DNA of 64,000 bases from CAXBCP01 sp963977005 (GCA_963977005.1 CAXBMQ010000011.1:80128-144127); one strand, 5' to 3'. Counted from the first letter of the stretch, positions 35,278-44,998 are shown. Program-made: numbers and translations. The notes: generated by a model not told the origin, from the sequence alone.

Positions 35278-35792
35278 CGCTGATCGGAAAAAACAAACGC
35301 AGGATCTCGATCGGTATCACGGGCGTGGTGCTGGCCGCAGCCGGGGCCGGTATATGGTTCCGGTCCGTTCCGGACAGGGTGTTCACGGTAGAAATCGATG
35401 CCGATGACGAATCCCTGGTAGCCATCGGCCGTACCATTTACGGCCAACAATGCGCGTCCTGCCACGGCGCTAAGCTGGAGGGACAGCCCGACTGGCGTAC
35501 CCGCAAGCCGGATGGAAAGCTGCCGGCGCCGCCGCACGACGAGACCGGACATACCTGGCACCACGCGGACGCACAGTTGTTTCGGTTGACCAGGGACGGC
35601 CTGAAACCGCCCCTCGCACCGGACGGCTACCAAAGCGATATGCCCGCCTTTGGCGGGGTACTGACAGACGAACAGATCGGGGCGGTGCTGTCTTTCATCA
35701 AGAATAGCTGGTCGGCGCCGATCCGCGCCCGCCAGCAACGAATTACGGACGCAGTCCGAAAACAATCGACTTTGAAAGGAGACGAAAAATGA
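35274..35792 (+). CDS. Membrane-anchored c-type cytochrome
   Basis: The 172-residue protein has an N-terminal hydrophobic anchor (about residues 11-29) and a single heme-c site at C60-A-S-C63-H64. The distal Met is likely in SDMPAFGGVLT. The domain resembles small class I cytochromes such as those linked to copper or nitrite enzymes. In this operon it could pass electrons from the copper oxidase system or supply them to a terminal oxidase; that is inference. It overlaps its upstream neighbour by 4 bp and its downstream neighbour by 4 bp. Confidence 0.9.
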   Translation: MTLIGKNKRRISIGITGVVLAAAGAGIWFRSVPDRVFTVEIDADDESLVAIGRTIYGQQCASCHGAKLEGQPDWRTRKPDGKLPAPPHDETGHTWHHADAQLFRLTRDGLKPPLAPDGYQSDMPAFGGVLTDEQIGAVLSFIKNSWSAPIRARQQRITDAVRKQSTLKGDEK

Positions 35793-35947
35793 TGAATGGA
35801 ATGATGGATGGCGGCGGGATGATGGGCAGCGGGATGATGTGGGGCATGGGCCTTTTCGGATTACTCGTCATCGTGCTCATCGCGCTCGCCGTCGCGGCGC
35901 TCGCAAAATATCTCTTTTTCGCCAATCGCAGGAATCGACGCGATTGA
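35789..35947 (+). CDS. 52-residue Met/Gly-rich membrane peptide
   Basis: Two adjacent ATGs (35789 and 35792) follow GAAAGGAGACGAAAA, a strong ribosome-binding site, and overlap the cytochrome stop. The product starts MMNGMMDGGGMMGSGMMWGM, with nine Met in the first twenty positions, continues with one hydrophobic span (about 21-41, ending ALAKYLFF) and ends in basic residues NRRNRRD. The Met pairs resemble Cu(I)-binding arrangements and would lie in the periplasm. Operon position and translation coupling argue that it is real. Function is unknown; copper binding is inferred. Confidence 0.75.
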   Translation: MMNGMMDGGGMMGSGMMWGMGLFGLLVIVLIALAVAALAKYLFFANRRNRRD

Positions 35948-35997
35948 CCGGTTCAGGGAAAGTCCGGCCTCACCCCCCTTGTACAAGGAATTAGAAG

Positions 35998-36309
35998 ATG
36001 ACGACTCCATCACCCGTCGATCCCGCGGAAACTTCGTTTGCCCAGGACCTGTGGCACGCTGCCAGATATTATCTGGGCGGCCGGCGCGGCGCGGTCATTC
36101 TTGCCGTATTTGCGGTCGCGGGCGGTCTGGCGTTGAACTGGAGCTGGCTGGTGGCGGCCGGTATCGCCCCCATTCTGATCAGCGTGCTTCCTTGCGCCGC
36201 GATGTGCGCACTCGGACTGTGCTGCATGAATAAGACAACCGGAAAGTCGGGCACCGCTCAGTCGGCGGACCAAAACGCTCCTGACGATACGCCCGGTTCG
36301 GAAAACTGA
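35998..36309 (+). CDS. Small membrane protein with Cys motif
   Basis: The 103-residue protein has two hydrophobic spans, about residues 31-46 and 50-72, and a cysteine cluster PCAAMCALGLCC (C66, C70, C75, C76) at the end of the second span. The tail is polar and acidic. I recognise no family. A small integral membrane metal-binding or transfer role would suit the operon. Its stop overlaps the SCO start by one base. Confidence 0.7.
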   Translation: MTTPSPVDPAETSFAQDLWHAARYYLGGRRGAVILAVFAVAGGLALNWSWLVAAGIAPILISVLPCAAMCALGLCCMNKTTGKSGTAQSADQNAPDDTPGSEN

Positions 36310-37118
36310 TGGCTGGCCTAATCCGTCGGTTGCAGAAGTCAGAGCGGGTGGGTTACGTCGGCTCCGGCCCGGGCAGGATGAGAAAGCATGGGGTGCGACG
36401 AAAGAAGCCTTTGTTCCGATATCTGTTGCGAAGACCAGGGTCGTTCCTGGTGCTGGTTGCGCTTCTGGTCGGTGTATCTCCGTCTTCGGCGCACCATCCC
36501 GGCGCGAACATCGACAAAGTCATGGGCGACAAGGAAAAATTCTTTCAGCAAATCGACACACAGGCTCCCGTATTCAAGCTGCAGAACACCGACGGACGCG
36601 TCGTCACGTCGACCGGATTGAGCGACAAAATAGTCGTTCTGAATTTTATCTATACAAAATGCCCCGACATCTGTCCGCTGCATGCCGAGCACCTCTCGAA
36701 AATTCAGTCCATGATCAACCGGACACCGATGAAGGATATGGTGCGGTTCATCACCGTCACGACCGACCCCGTCAACGACACGCTTGAGACCCTGAAGTCC
36801 TACGGACCGGCTCACGGGCTCGATCCGGTCAACTGGTCGTTTCTGACGACAACAGCCGGTCAACAGGAGGATACGACGCGGAAACTGGCTGCGGCGTTCG
36901 GGCATAAATTCATTAAAACCGGCGATAGCTTCCAGGTTCACAGCGTCGTGACCCACATTATCGACAAGAACGGCCGCTGGGCCGCCAATTTTCATGGTCT
37001 CAGATTTCAACCGGTCAACATGGTGCTTTACGTAAACGGGCTGATAAACAACGCGGCCGGTCCGACGGAGAAAGAACCGCCGAGTATGTGGAAGCGAATT
37101 ATCGAGGGCGTTTTTTAA
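36309..37118 (+). CDS. SCO1/SenC-type copper chaperone
   Basis: The protein has up to 269 residues from the ATG at 36309; an alternative start is the ATG at 36378. An N-terminal membrane segment (about 45-62) exports or anchors it. The thioredoxin-fold Sco domain has the copper-binding CPDIC motif (C118, C122) in IYTKCPDICPLHAEHLS and the conserved H211 in FQVHSVVTHIID. These bind copper for assembly of CuA in cytochrome oxidase or similar sites. Here it probably serves the periplasmic copper enzymes of the operon. Confidence 0.92.
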   Translation: MAGLIRRLQKSERVGYVGSGPGRMRKHGVRRKKPLFRYLLRRPGSFLVLVALLVGVSPSSAHHPGANIDKVMGDKEKFFQQIDTQAPVFKLQNTDGRVVTSTGLSDKIVVLNFIYTKCPDICPLHAEHLSKIQSMINRTPMKDMVRFITVTTDPVNDTLETLKSYGPAHGLDPVNWSFLTTTAGQQEDTTRKLAAAFGHKFIKTGDSFQVHSVVTHIIDKNGRWAANFHGLRFQPVNMVLYVNGLINNAAGPTEKEPPSMWKRIIEGVF

Positions 37119-37681
37119 TGAAGGACCTCCCAGGATCGGATGCAGCCGCACGGAAATCCGAACCAGGCGCCGGCGCCTGGCTTTCGACGCTGCGTCGTTA
37201 TCTGCTGTTTGTCGCTGCGGGGAACCTGGTCTGGGAATCCGCCCATATCCCGCTCTATACGATCTGGGAGACGGGAGATTGGGGTGAAATCGTCTTTGCC
37301 GTAGTTCATTGCACCGGCGGCGATATCCTCATCGCCCTGAGTGCCATCGTTCTCTCTTTATTGCTCGCAGGACGGGCAGACTGGCCCGCCAGTCGGTTTG
37401 GGTTAGTGCTTGTTCTCACCGTGCTGTTCGGCGTCACCTATACCGTGTTCAGCGAATGGCTGAACATCGAGGTGAGGCAGGCATGGGCATATCGCGGCGC
37501 GATGCCAGTAATTCCTGTATTGGGGGCCGGACTTAGTCCGGTCCTTCAATGGATCCTCGTTCCGCTCGCGGGGTTCTGGTGGGCGATGCGACCGGTGTCC
37601 GGGACGGGTCGGTATCGGGAGACAAAATTTACCGCGGGGGCGGATCGTGATCCTTCGCAAGGCATTGCGAGTGATCGCTGA
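37118..37681 (+). CDS. Multi-span membrane protein of the copper operon
   Basis: The ATG at 37118 overlaps the SCO stop (TAATG). The 187-residue product has about four hydrophobic spans, near 27-48, 58-83, 93-111 and 128-157. Polar residues inside or next to spans include W39, E40 and H43 in VWESAHIPLY, H64 and C65 in AVVHCTGGD, and E113 in FSEWLN. I recognise no named family; the segment pattern suggests metal or quinone handling. The 3' end overlaps the convergent merR gene by 53 bp. Confidence 0.75.
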   Translation: MKDLPGSDAAARKSEPGAGAWLSTLRRYLLFVAAGNLVWESAHIPLYTIWETGDWGEIVFAVVHCTGGDILIALSAIVLSLLLAGRADWPASRFGLVLVLTVLFGVTYTVFSEWLNIEVRQAWAYRGAMPVIPVLGAGLSPVLQWILVPLAGFWWAMRPVSGTGRYRETKFTAGADRDPSQGIASDR

Positions 37682-38069
37682 GTACCTCGATTATCCGGCA
37701 ATCGGCGACTTTATCGCCCCTGCATTGCAGGATCATTCTTTCGAGCTCGCCTTTCATGGCCTTCAGGCTCCTGATGCGGCGGTCAACCTCCTCAAGCTGA
37801 TCGCGTGCAATGCGATCTACCGTGTCGCATGACCGCCCGGGATCGTCGCTGATCTCGAGGAGTTCCCGGATCGCGTCCAAAGAAAACCCCAGTTCCCGGC
37901 TGTGGCGAATGAAGGCCAGTCTTTCCGCATGGCCCGGGTTGTAGCGGCGCTGGTTACCGGATGTGCGCAGCGGCTCCGGCATCAACCCGATCTGCTCGTA
38001 ATAGCGGATGGTCTGCACCTTGCAGCCGGTTTTTTGCCCCAGCTCGCCTATCGTCAGGTCACCAGACAT
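37629..38069 (-). CDS. MerR-family metal-responsive regulator (CadR/PbrR/ZntR-like)
   Basis: The ATG at 38069 gives 146 residues; an ATG at 38072 lies one codon upstream. The N-terminal winged helix LTIGELGQKTGCKVQTIRYYE is followed by the coiled-coil dimer helix. Cysteines are C16, C81, C116, C124 and C136. C81 in GRSCDTVDRIA corresponds to the ligand cysteine conserved in lead, cadmium and zinc MerR regulators, and the loop CRGDKVADCRIIEVL supplies further ligands. Zn/Cd/Pb is likelier than Cu(I), since CueR ligands are spaced differently. It should bind the two dyads at 38080 and 39007 and activate by DNA twisting. Confidence 0.92.
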   Translation of the reverse strand: MSGDLTIGELGQKTGCKVQTIRYYEQIGLMPEPLRTSGNQRRYNPGHAERLAFIRHSRELGFSLDAIRELLEISDDPGRSCDTVDRIARDQLEEVDRRIRSLKAMKGELERMILQCRGDKVADCRIIEVLSDHSQCLAKDHDPPPR

Positions 38070-38079
38070 CATTTTCTCC

Positions 38080-38110
38080 TTGAACCTACAGTTACTGTAG
38101 GTCGTATCCT
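38080..38110 (+). promoter_or_regulatory. MerR-type operator-promoter 1
   Basis: The -35 hexamer TTGAAC is at 38080-38085 and the -10 TATCCT at 38105-38110, a 19-bp spacer as in MerR-activated promoters. A perfect dyad, ACCTACAG at 38084-38091 and CTGTAGGT at 38095-38102 separated by 3 bp, fills the spacer. It points right toward the SHOCT gene and lies just upstream of divergent merR. Confidence 0.92.
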
Positions 38111-38143
38111 GGAGTGGATAAATCAACACCCGGAGGAGATATC

Positions 38144-38476
38144 ATGACCCGACTTCTCACACCGGCGGCCGGTGGGTTAGGCATTCTCTCGATGCCAACG
38201 GTCGTCCTGGCACAGGCGCAGACGGACTATCACGGCCCGCACATGATGGGGGGCGGCTGGTTCATGGGCCCGATCATGATGATTGTATTTCTGGCCGTTG
38301 CCGTAATCGTGGTGATGCTGATCGTTCGCTGGATGAGCGGATCGAACCACGGTCACACCCAGATACATGCCGCGCCGCCGACCAGGACAGCCGTAGATAT
38401 TCTGAAAGACCGGTTCGCCCGCGGAGAGATCGATAAGGAGGAGTTCGAGGAGCGGCGGCGCATTCTCGAATCGTGA
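38144..38476 (+). CDS. SHOCT-domain membrane protein
   Basis: The ATG at 38144, preceded by GGAGGAGA, gives 110 residues. A signal-like segment (1-25) is followed by HMMGGGWFMGP and one strong membrane span (about 41-63). The C-terminal segment VDILKDRFARGEIDKEEFEER is a SHOCT domain, a short helical motif used for oligomerisation. Such proteins often accompany heavy-metal efflux genes. It is the first gene after operator 1. The last bases overlap the lspA GTG start. Confidence 0.88.
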   Translation: MTRLLTPAAGGLGILSMPTVVLAQAQTDYHGPHMMGGGWFMGPIMMIVFLAVAVIVVMLIVRWMSGSNHGHTQIHAAPPTRTAVDILKDRFARGEIDKEEFEERRRILES

Positions 38477-38973
38477 ACCGGTCGGCTTTGGCACTGAACC
38501 GATGGGCGATCGTGCTGGCGGCCACCATCACGGCGGGCGATCTGATCATCAAACATGTGGTTGAGGCTGTCCTGACCGGGGTCGAGCGACAGATTCCTGT
38601 TACATCGTTCTTCAATCTGGCACTTGGCTATAATCGCGGTATCAGTTTTGGCCTTCTCGCGTCGGACAGTGCGTATTCCCCGTATATCCTGGCGGCCATT
38701 GCCCTGTTGATCGCGGCCGGACTGACCGTTTGGCTATGGCGTAACGACCACCTGCTTCAAAAGTTCGGCCTCGCGGCGATCGTCGGCGGGGCGACTGGCA
38801 ATGCCGTTGACCGACTGGAAGACGGCGCGGTGACGGATTTTCTCGATTTTTATCTCGCCGCGTATCACTGGCCGGCCTTCAATCTTGCCGATGTCGCGAT
38901 TGTCTGCGGCGTTGGCGCGTTGCTGATCGGGTCGACGCGCGAACGGCCGCAAGCGACGCCTTCCAACGGGTGA
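38473..38973 (+). CDS. lspA: Signal peptidase II (LspA) of the metal module
   Basis: The GTG at 38473 overlaps the SHOCT stop (GTGA). The 166-residue integral membrane aspartyl peptidase removes signal peptides from lipoproteins. It shows NRGISFGLL, then GGATGNAVDRLEDGAVTDFLDF with one catalytic Asp and FNLADVAIVCG with the other. Four membrane spans are visible. A second LspA next to a MerR regulator and cation exporter is the arrangement seen in pbr-type lead resistance (pbrC/pbrBC). The housekeeping LspA must be elsewhere. Confidence 0.92.
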   Translation: MNRSALALNRWAIVLAATITAGDLIIKHVVEAVLTGVERQIPVTSFFNLALGYNRGISFGLLASDSAYSPYILAAIALLIAAGLTVWLWRNDHLLQKFGLAAIVGGATGNAVDRLEDGAVTDFLDFYLAAYHWPAFNLADVAIVCGVGALLIGSTRERPQATPSNG

Positions 38974-39006
38974 TCCTCCATGGAAAATCTCAGCGCAAGT
39001 CCCCTC

Positions 39007-39037
39007 TTGAACCTACAGTGGCTATAGGTACTACATT
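39007..39037 (+). promoter_or_regulatory. MerR-type operator-promoter 2
   Basis: The -35 TTGAAC is at 39007-39012 and a -10 TACATT at 39032-39037, again a 19-bp spacer. The dyad ACCTACAG (39011-39018) and CTATAGGT (39022-39029) matches operator 1 in geometry and differs from its dyad at one base. It lies after lspA and before the cation transporter start, giving that gene its own regulated promoter. Confidence 0.9.
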
Positions 39038-39074
39038 CGAACCCGATCATGAGACACCACCGGTATTTAACCCC

Positions 39075-39713
39075 ATGAGCTTCAACTGCTGCGACAACGA
39101 TCCTGGATTTGACGGTGCGTCCGGCCCCTATAAGCGGGCGCTCTGGGCCGTGATTGCAATCAACGGCATTATGTTTGTGGTGGAAATGTCCGCCGGCATG
39201 CTGTCCGGTTCGCAGGCACTACAGGCCGATGCGCTCGATTTTCTCGGCGATACCGCTACCTACGCGATAACCATGTTCGTTATCGGCATGCCCCTCATAT
39301 GGCGCACCCGTGCCGCCCTGTTCAAAGGGCTCAGTCTCGGCGCCATCGGGCTCTGGGTATTCGGATCGACTGCCTATCAGTTTCTGGTGCTGGACGTGCC
39401 ACGGGCGGAGGTCATGGGCGCGATCGGCTTTCTGGCACTGACGGCGAACCTGATCAGTGTTCTGCTCCTCATGAAATACCGGGACGGCGATGCGAATGTG
39501 CGGTCGGTCTGGCTCTGCAGCCGCAACGACGCCATCGGCAATGTCGCCGTCATGGCCGCGGCAAGCGGTGTGTGGGCCACGCAAACGGCCTGGCCCGATC
39601 TCATCGTCGCCGGCATCATGGCGGGCCTGTTCCTGTGGTCGGCGACACAAATAATCCTGCAGGCCCTGCGCGAGCGCCGGCAGGCATTATCGCAGCCGGC
39701 TGTCGAAACATAG
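39075..39713 (+). CDS. Short cation diffusion facilitator-type transporter
   Basis: The ATG at 39075 gives 212 residues; a longer frame from 38970 would run through operator 2 and is rejected. The N-terminus MSFNCCDNDPGFDG has a Cys pair. About six spans follow. In CDF proteins the transmembrane site is HxxxD twice; here the aligned segments are ADALDFLGDT (Asp at the first position) and CSRNDAIGN (Cys at the first position). The cytoplasmic C-terminal domain of usual CDFs (about 300 residues) is missing. It probably exports Zn, Cd or Pb; metal is inferred from the regulator and lspA neighbour. Confidence 0.88.
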   Translation: MSFNCCDNDPGFDGASGPYKRALWAVIAINGIMFVVEMSAGMLSGSQALQADALDFLGDTATYAITMFVIGMPLIWRTRAALFKGLSLGAIGLWVFGSTAYQFLVLDVPRAEVMGAIGFLALTANLISVLLLMKYRDGDANVRSVWLCSRNDAIGNVAVMAAASGVWATQTAWPDLIVAGIMAGLFLWSATQIILQALRERRQALSQPAVET

Positions 39714-39824
39714 CCTGCCGACCCGGGGACCCAGACTCACCATGAACGAAACCGGGTTCCTGGCCCCTCGGGTCGGCGCCCGGGGGACTGATTGCCAAAA
39801 GTTACGCCCGGACCCGCCCGACAC

Positions 39825-39852
39825 AAAAAACCCGGCACAAGGCCGGGTTTTT
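39825..39852. terminator. Bidirectional terminator between transporter and clpA
   Basis: The stem CCCGGC (39831-39836) pairs with GCCGGG (39842-39847), flanked by AAAAAA on the left and TTTTT on the right. It can end transcription of clpA from the right strand and of the metal module from the left. Confidence 0.85.
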
Positions 39853-39874
39853 CATTTTCTGCGTATCGGAAACC

Positions 39875-42223
<2,349 letters not shown>

Positions 42224-42227
42224 ACGA

Positions 42228-42578
42228 TCAGGCCTTTTCCAGAGTACATTGCAGCGGGTGCTGGTGCTGCCGGGCAAGGTCCATAACCTGCTGGACCTTG
42301 GTCTCGGCAACTTCGTAGGTGAAGACGCCGCAAACGCCGACACCCTTTTGGTGAACGTGAAGCATGATTTGCGTCGATTCTTCGTGGCTTTTGCTGAAGA
42401 AGCGCTCCAGCACCAGAATGACGAATTCCATCGGTGTGTAGTCGTCGTTCAACATGATGACCTTGTACATCGACGGTTTTTTGGTCCGGGGCTTGGTGCG
42501 GGTAACGACGCCGGTTTCGGAACCGCCGTCGCTGCCGCCGCTATCCCCTGAATCGCCGTCGTCGTCCCGGTCGGCCAT
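42228..42578 (-). CDS. clpS: ATP-dependent Clp protease adaptor ClpS
   Basis: The ATG at 42578 gives 116 residues. After an acidic/Gly/Ser-rich tail of about 35 residues, the ClpS core shows MYKVIMLNDDYTPMEFVILVL, with the NDDYTPM motif that recognises N-terminal hydrophobic residues, then HVHQKGVGVCGVFTYEVAETK. It delivers N-degron substrates to ClpA. Extending the frame upstream would give a longer N-terminus overlapping the next gene; I prefer this start. Confidence 0.93.
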   Translation of the reverse strand: MADRDDDGDSGDSGGSDGGSETGVVTRTKPRTKKPSMYKVIMLNDDYTPMEFVILVLERFFSKSHEESTQIMLHVHQKGVGVCGVFTYEVAETKVQQVMDLARQHQHPLQCTLEKA

Positions 42579-42751
42579 CCGGATGGCGGATCGCCAGGTT
42601 CCGAACAGGTCGAAAAGCCGTGCCGCCGCCATCGGGGCAACCGGGCCTTCGCTATGTCCGGATACGGTCATCATTTTGTCTCCCGTATGGGACCATGCTG
42701 CGTCGCTCAACGCAACAGGGTCGGGGAAAAAATCGGTGTTGCCAGACATGG

Positions 42752-43453
42752 TTAAAACAGTCCCCGCGCGCCGACGATGCGGTTCGGCCCGAGCTGAATT
42801 TCGAACACTTCGTCGGCCGGATTGTTGTTGCCCTGGTGCCGTGTCGGGTCGTCGTCGCGCTGATTGACCGGCACGGCCTTGCGGAAATCGACACCGGTGC
42901 GGTCGTTGGCGACCAGCACCGCCGGGAAACGAAGCCCCTTGAAGCGGTCCGACGGATACATCCACGCATTGGCATGAAAGCGTCCGTCGAGGCAGCCGGT
43001 GACGATCCAGTAGAACTCGTTGGACGGCAGACGCAGCCCGACGGGTTTGAAGGTCCGGAAACGGTCCGCATCCAGCGCTTTGAGCAGGTCTGCGGTGGTC
43101 TGGGGGTCGAGCACCGATTCGACTCTCTTGCCCTGCCAGGGCGACAGGATATTGGACAAGCCGACCCCCTGTGTCAGATCGCCTGTCCCGCGCGCCCACG
43201 CCGACATGGTGGCACCGCGGCCGCCGGGCAATGCGAAGATGTCATAGGTCCGGATCTGCTTGTCGTAGATGCCGTTATAGACGAAGCGCAGCCGCGTCGA
43301 CGCCCCCGGCGCACAGGCATCGCGCAGCCCTTCCGCGCCGACATAGTCGAACCATGAAAGGTTACGTGACACGGGGTCTCCCGCCGGGCCGGTATATTCA
43401 CAGGCACCCAGGGCGAGAAACGCGGTCACGGATGCAATGATTCGAAGGTTCAT
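42752..43453 (-). CDS. Predicted lipoprotein of unknown function
   Basis: The 233-residue protein begins MNLRIIASVTAFLALGACEY, with lipobox L-G-A-C, so it is an exported lipoprotein. The mature part contains FDYVGAEGLRDACAPG, RLRFVYNGIYDKQIRTYDIF and TGCLDGRFHANAWMYPSDRF. I recognise no family with a known role. It is upstream of clpS in the same direction but 173 bp away. Confidence 0.75.
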   Translation of the reverse strand: MNLRIIASVTAFLALGACEYTGPAGDPVSRNLSWFDYVGAEGLRDACAPGASTRLRFVYNGIYDKQIRTYDIFALPGGRGATMSAWARGTGDLTQGVGLSNILSPWQGKRVESVLDPQTTADLLKALDADRFRTFKPVGLRLPSNEFYWIVTGCLDGRFHANAWMYPSDRFKGLRFPAVLVANDRTGVDFRKAVPVNQRDDDPTRHQGNNNPADEVFEIQLGPNRIVGARGLF

Positions 43454-43801
43454 CTCAAAGTCTCTATCAAATCCGGTTTCGTCATGTCCATTCCTGCCCC
43501 CTGATACGCAACCCGGCCGTCCGGCGGATGCCCGGATTCCGGATTATAGCGGGCCTTGTCTATATATGGTGTTCAACTTTTGTTAACCAAACCTTTAAAC
43601 GGACAGTTCATATTGGACAGGACTCGGCAGTTTCGCTAGGTTCGCTAGATATTGATTAACGAGGAACAACAAGATGTTGGGCCTCAAAAGCGTTACAACT
43701 CGGCTACCGGCGCCGCAGACTGATATTGATGAAAATATCTCGCGGAACCGGTCGGGGGCAGCCAGTCAGGTCGCGTTTTACACTCGGAAACGGGGGAACT
43801 A
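43454..43801. promoter_or_regulatory. Intergenic region upstream of the carboxypeptidase gene
   Basis: The 348 bp between the divergent lipoprotein and D-Ala-D-Ala carboxypeptidase genes hold their promoters. The middle is AT-richer (around 43560-43620). A possible 50-codon open frame (43674-43826) with a good ribosome-binding site ends inside the carboxypeptidase gene; it is listed separately with low confidence. Nothing else is recognised. Confidence 0.5.
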
Positions 43802-43826
43802 TTGTTTCGGCTGCTGGTCGTACTGA
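43674..43826 (+). CDS. Possible 50-residue leader ORF overlapping dac start
   Basis: An ATG at 43674 is preceded by ACGAGGAACAAC and opens a 50-codon frame starting MLGLKSVTTRLPAPQTDIDE and ending CFGCWSY. It overlaps the start of the carboxypeptidase gene (TTG at 43802) by 25 bp in another frame. It could couple translation to that TTG start. No homologue is recognised and it may be chance. Confidence 0.25.
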   Translation: MLGLKSVTTRLPAPQTDIDENISRNRSGAASQVAFYTRKRGNYCFGCWSY

Positions 43827-44998
43827 TTGTCGGGTTTGGTGTCTTTCTGGGCGGTACGGATCGTGCATCAGCCCGTTATGCCTCGATCGTGGTCGAGGCC
43901 AATACCGGCCGCATTCTTCACGCCACCAATGCCGAGACCAAGAACTACCCGGCGTCCCTGACCAAGATCATGACACTGTTCATGACCTTCGAAGCACTGA
44001 AAACCGGCAAACTCAGGCTCAACCAGAAACTGCCGGTCTCGCGCGTTGCAGAGGGCCGCTCGCCGTCGAAGCTGGGCCTGCGCCGCGGCCAAACCATCAC
44101 GGTGGACAGCGCGATAAAAGCGCTGGTGACCAAATCGGCCAATGACGTCGCCACGGTCCTGGCAGAGGCGATGGGTGGCACCGAACGGAAATTCGCGGTC
44201 CTGATGACCAAGCGCGCCCGGGCGCTCGGGATGAAGGACACGACGTTCAAGAACGCCTCCGGCCTGCCGAACCGCCGCCAGCTCAGCACCGCCCGCGACA
44301 TGGCGATCCTGGCGCGGGCCGTCCTGTACGGGCATCCGAAGATGTACCATCATTTTTCCCGCAAGAGCTTCACCTACAAGGGGCGTACCTATCGAAGCCA
44401 TAACCGGCTGATGTCCCGCTACAAGGGGATGGACGGCATCAAGACCGGTTACATCCGGGCGTCGGGGTTCAACCTGGTCGCGTCTGCCCGGCGGGGCGGC
44501 AAGCGGGTGATCGCCGTCGTCTTCGGCGGCAAGACGTCCAAATCCCGCGACCGCCACGTCGCCACTCTGCTCGACCGGGGGTTTGCCTCCCTGCAGACGG
44601 TGGTCGCGAAGTCCGGCAAGCAGAAGAACCTGCCCGCATCGAACGTTCGCCCCCAGTATCGATCCGTCGGAAAGACGAAGAAGACGGCCCGCGCACCGAC
44701 CCGGCCGCCCGCCGTAAACCCTGCTTCGGGCCAGATTCGCAGCTGGGCGATACAGGTCGGCGCCTATAACCGCTACGGGCCCGCCCATCTCGCCGTCACC
44801 CGGGCAGCCCGTGCCGTGCCCAGCCTTCTCGGCAACAAGTTTCAGATCGTCCGCCACCGGAGCAAGACCCGCCGCGGCCTGCAGATTTACAAGGCACGCC
44901 TGCTGGTACCCTCCGAATCCAAGGCGCGCAATTCCTGCCGCGCACTGAAACGGCGCAAGATCGACTGCATGGTGATCTGGATGGGGCCGCGCTCTTAA
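43802..44998 (+). CDS. D-alanyl-D-alanine carboxypeptidase with SPOR domain
   Basis: The TTG at 43802, after GGGGGA, is the best start and gives 398 residues with an export signal (about 1-24, ending ASAR). The DD-peptidase motifs are SLTK (SxxK), SAN (SxN) and KTG in GIKTGYI. From about residue 310, SWAIQVGAYNRYGPAHLAV to the end is a SPOR domain, which binds denuded peptidoglycan at division sites. It trims terminal D-Ala from pentapeptides in the periplasm. The segment between the two domains is basic and Pro-rich. Confidence 0.93.
   Translation: MFRLLVVLIVGFGVFLGGTDRASARYASIVVEANTGRILHATNAETKNYPASLTKIMTLFMTFEALKTGKLRLNQKLPVSRVAEGRSPSKLGLRRGQTITVDSAIKALVTKSANDVATVLAEAMGGTERKFAVLMTKRARALGMKDTTFKNASGLPNRRQLSTARDMAILARAVLYGHPKMYHHFSRKSFTYKGRTYRSHNRLMSRYKGMDGIKTGYIRASGFNLVASARRGGKRVIAVVFGGKTSKSRDRHVATLLDRGFASLQTVVAKSGKQKNLPASNVRPQYRSVGKTKKTARAPTRPPAVNPASGQIRSWAIQVGAYNRYGPAHLAVTRAARAVPSLLGNKFQIVRHRSKTRRGLQIYKARLLVPSESKARNSCRALKRRKIDCMVIWMGPRS

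Noticed and set aside
38970..39074. N-terminal extension of the CDF gene from GTG 38970
   Set aside because: It would translate through the MerR operator and promoter at 39007-39037; the family N-terminus fits ATG 39075.
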